This document shows, piece by piece, positions 4,956 to 6,855 of a DNA stretch of 6,855 nt. This DNA comes from JACVRW01 sp052038485 (GTDB taxonomy: Bacteria > Actinomycetota > Thermoleophilia > Solirubrobacterales > Thermoleophilaceae), in assembly GCA_052038485.1 (NCBI GenBank), contig JBQGCL010000208.1, forward strand, positions 1 to 6,855, given 5' to 3'. How positions within the stretch are numbered: position 1 is the first letter of the stretch; each line of letters starts with the position of its first letter. The translations under genes were made by a program, and so were the position numbers. The notes under the pieces are model-generated. The model was not told where the DNA came from. It did not search any database and saw only the letters and a program-made list of their open reading frames with translations.

Positions 4956-6028
4956 GGCCGCAGCACCAGCCGCCGGCCCACGTAGCGCTCGGCCACCGAC
5001 AGCGCGCCCAGCAGGCCGGTCGCTCCCGCCAGCCGCACCCCCGCCGCCGCGACCGACAGCGGCGACGGCGGCCGGCCGTCGGCGGGCAGTTCCCGGTACC
5101 AGGCGATCGTGTCGCGCAGCGTGCGGTCGAGCGAGCGCGCGCGGTAGCCGAGCTCGCGCCGCGCCTTGGCCGACGAGTAGCGCCAGTTCTGGGCCATCAG
5201 CGCGACGCCCTCGCCGGCGACCAGCCACGGCAGCGCGCTCGCCCCCGGCGGCAGCACCACGAGCGGATAGTGCACGTCAGACAGCTCGGCCACCCGCGCC
5301 AGCAGCTCGACCCAGCCGGTGTCGTGGCCGCCTAGCACGTAGCGCTCGCCGGACCGGCCGCGCTCGGCGGCGAGCAGGTGTCCCTTGGCCACGTCACGGA
5401 CGTCGACGATGTTGGTCTGGGCGTCGACCACGGCCGGCAGCCGCCCCGCCAGGTAGTTGCCGATCATGCGGGTCGAGGTCTCGCCCGGCTGGGTGCGGTC
5501 GACCGGCGCCCCGAACACGTAGGACGGGTTGACGACCACCACCTCGACGCCCAGCCGCGCGCCCGCCGCCAGCGCCTCGGATTCGCCCTCGTGCTTTGCG
5601 TCCGGGTAGGTCAGCCCGAGCCCCCAGCCGCTGTAGACGTCCTCTTCGGTCCCGGGCCGGTCGGCCGGGGCCGGGCCGATGCCGGCGACGCTGGAGGTGA
5701 CGACCACGCGCCGGACCCCCTCGGCGGCGGCGGCCTCGACCGCCAGCCGCGGCGCCAGCGCGTTGACCTGCCAGATCAGCTCGGGCGGGCGCGAGCCGAC
5801 AATCCCCGCCGCGTGGAAGACGAGGTCGCAGCCGCGAAACGCGCGCCGCAACGCACCACGGTCCAGTACGTCAGCCTTGACGGCTTCGGCCTCGAGCCCG
5901 CCCAGGCGGGCGAGCCGCGCCTCGTCCCGGTAGGTCACCCGTGGCGTCCCGTAGGCCTCGGCCGCAAGTTCCGCCAGGTGCGCGCCGATGAAACCTGTAG
6001 ACCCCGTGATGCAGACGCGTTCGTACAC
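4952..6028 (-). CDS. NAD(P)-dependent epimerase/dehydratase (extended SDR)
   Basis: A 358-residue extended short-chain dehydrogenase. The Rossmann glycine motif TGSTGFIG is at 8-15, FHAAG at 71-75, the active-site serine in VTSSVAG (112-113) and the catalytic YPDAK (Tyr141, Lys145). NPSYVFG at 168-173 and VDVRDVAKGH at 208-217 are typical of dihydroflavonol-reductase-like and HpnA-like epimerases. The substrate is not predictable; a nucleotide sugar or a steroid or flavonoid-like ketone is possible. Arg34 after the second strand hints at NADP preference. The C-terminal 40 residues are Ala/Gly/Leu-rich and mildly hydrophobic. I chose the GTG at 6028, giving VYERVCITG just before the fold; a GTG at 6040 adds four residues. 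Neither has a well-spaced ribosome binding site. The frame stays open to 6799 only because it runs antisense to the protease. First gene of the run with tadA and the GGDEF-EAL gene. Confidence 0.9.
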   Translation of the reverse strand: MYERVCITGSTGFIGAHLAELAAEAYGTPRVTYRDEARLARLGGLEAEAVKADVLDRGALRRAFRGCDLVFHAAGIVGSRPPELIWQVNALAPRLAVEAAAAEGVRRVVVTSSVAGIGPAPADRPGTEEDVYSGWGLGLTYPDAKHEGESEALAAGARLGVEVVVVNPSYVFGAPVDRTQPGETSTRMIGNYLAGRLPAVVDAQTNIVDVRDVAKGHLLAAERGRSGERYVLGGHDTGWVELLARVAELSDVHYPLVVLPPGASALPWLVAGEGVALMAQNWRYSSAKARRELGYRARSLDRTLRDTIAWYRELPADGRPPSPLSVAAAGVRLAGATGLLGALSVAERYVGRRLVLRP

Positions 6029-6049
6029 TCCGCCGGGCACCGTAACCCA

Positions 6050-6855
6050 ATGCCGACTCGCCTCCTCCTGATTCTGCTGGCCATCCTCGGGCCGCTCGCG
6101 CTCACCGCGACGGCCGCGGCTGCCGAGTTCGTGCCCGGCGAGGTCATCGTCGGGTACGAGAACGGCAAGGTGGAGAAGGTCGACACGCGCGCCGGCCAGT
6201 CGGTCCCGGAGAGCGCGCGCGAGCTGCGCCGTCGCCCCGAGGTGGCCTACGCCGAGCCGAACTACGTGGCCCACGCCTCGCAGTTCGTCCCCAACGACCC
6301 CGACCTGGACCTCCAGTGGAACTTCATCGGGACCTACGGCATCGGGATGCCCGAGGCCTGGGCGCTGGCCGCCGCGGCGGGCGCGCCGGGCGGCGCGGGC
6401 GCGGTGGTGGCTGTGCTCGACAGCGGCGTGGCCTACGAGAATCGCGGTCGCTACCGGCGCGCGCCCGACCTCAGCCGCTCCACCTTCGTGCACCCCTGGG
6501 ACTTCGTCGGCCATGACGCCCACCCCAACGACCGCTACGGCCATGGGACCCACGTGGCGGGCACGCTCGCCCAGGTGACCAACAACGGCTTCGGCGTCGC
6601 CGGCGCGGCCTATGGCGTGAAGGTCATGCCCCTCAAGGTGCTCGACGACTTCGGCGAGGGCAGCGTCTTCGCGATCGCCAAGGCGATCCGCTACGCGGCC
6701 CGCAAGGGCGCCGACGTGATCAACCTGTCGCTCGAGTTCGACCGGCGCGTCAGCGCCTCCAACATCCCGGAGATCATCGCGGCGCTCCGGTACGCGCACA
6801 GCCGCGGCGCCGTGATCGTCGCGGCCGCCGGCAACTACATCGCCCCCGTGCAGCT
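6050..6855 (+). CDS. Secreted subtilisin-family (S8) serine protease, 3' end outside the window
   Basis: 268 residues are visible and the frame is open at the window end. Residues 1-25 are a Sec signal peptide: Arg4, a Leu/Ile-rich core, then ATAAAA before Glu26. A short inhibitor-I9-like propeptide follows (about 26-75, from VPGEVIVGYE to VAYAEPNYV), about 50 residues against the usual 70-80. The catalytic domain begins near 85 (DLDLQWNF). Asp124 lies in VVAVLDSGV and His165 in YGHGTHVAGT; VINLSLE (223-229) and AAAGN with oxyanion-hole Asn262 follow. The GTSMA serine motif must lie downstream. The ATG at 6050 is the only start that keeps the signal peptide. No Shine-Dalgarno site precedes it. 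TACACT at 6024-6029 could be a -10 box, which would leave a very short leader. Likely an extracellular or wall-associated protease. Confidence 0.93.
   Translation, partial: MPTRLLLILLAILGPLALTATAAAAEFVPGEVIVGYENGKVEKVDTRAGQSVPESARELRRRPEVAYAEPNYVAHASQFVPNDPDLDLQWNFIGTYGIGMPEAWALAAAAGAPGGAGAVVAVLDSGVAYENRGRYRRAPDLSRSTFVHPWDFVGHDAHPNDRYGHGTHVAGTLAQVTNNGFGVAGAAYGVKVMPLKVLDDFGEGSVFAIAKAIRYAARKGADVINLSLEFDRRVSASNIPEIIAALRYAHSRGAVIVAAAGNYIAPVQ

Noticed and set aside
4956..5228. N-terminal extension of TadA to 244 residues
   Set aside because: It overlaps the epimerase coding region out of frame. The TadA fold starts at the GTG at 4955.
6062..6072. AGGAGGAGG on the minus strand upstream of the epimerase
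   Set aside because: It is the complement of the leucine codons in the protease signal peptide and lies about 20 bases from the nearest in-frame start, too far to serve as its ribosome binding site.
6029..6799. N-terminal extension of the epimerase to 615 residues
   Set aside because: It is antisense to the S8 protease, and the Rossmann motif begins immediately after the GTG at 6028.

Overview
This is a GC-rich, densely packed window of bacterial chromosome. The high GC content, GTG starts, an actinobacterial-looking gene set (DUF1059, SHOCT and AhpD-fold small proteins, S8 protease) and a tRNA without an encoded CCA suggest an actinobacterium. A Thermoleophilia-like lineage is my guess; nothing in the window proves it.

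Layout. (1) Positions 5-66 are a displaced 3' half of a tRNA-Ser gene. The complete tRNA-Ser(CGA) lies at 2646-2734 on the minus strand. The two copies share 62 identical bases (5-66 and 2641-2702), and the identity stops exactly at the first base of the anticodon loop, as expected for a site used by a tRNA-targeting integrase. The 2.6 kb between them therefore looks like a small integrated island, although no integrase gene is visible in it. (2) The island carries one minus-strand cluster of small genes with strong ribosome binding sites. Read in transcription order they are: a short DUF2892-like remnant (2276-2359), a two-domain carboxymuconolactone decarboxylase/AhpD-fold protein whose frame is broken (about 1770-2236), a DUF1059 protein (1537-1734), a Met-rich membrane protein with a SHOCT domain (1159-1497), a small protein with three Cys-x2-Met motifs (857-1153), and a second AhpD-fold protein with a CTYC motif (293-676). 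The content points to thiol redox chemistry and perhaps soft-metal handling. (3) From 2646 to 6028 the minus strand holds a compact co-directional run: an NAD(P)-dependent epimerase/dehydratase, tadA (overlapping it by GTGA), a PAS-GGDEF-EAL cyclic-di-GMP enzyme, and the tRNA-Ser. (4) Divergent from the epimerase, and only 21 bp from its likely start, a secreted subtilisin-family protease begins at 6050 and runs off the window end.

The chromosomal genes outside the direct repeats have long, clean reading frames. The disruptions (one gene with at least two compensating indels, one remnant) fall inside the island. This fits a decaying or non-autonomous island inserted at tRNA-Ser, but sequencing or assembly error cannot be excluded from the sequence alone.
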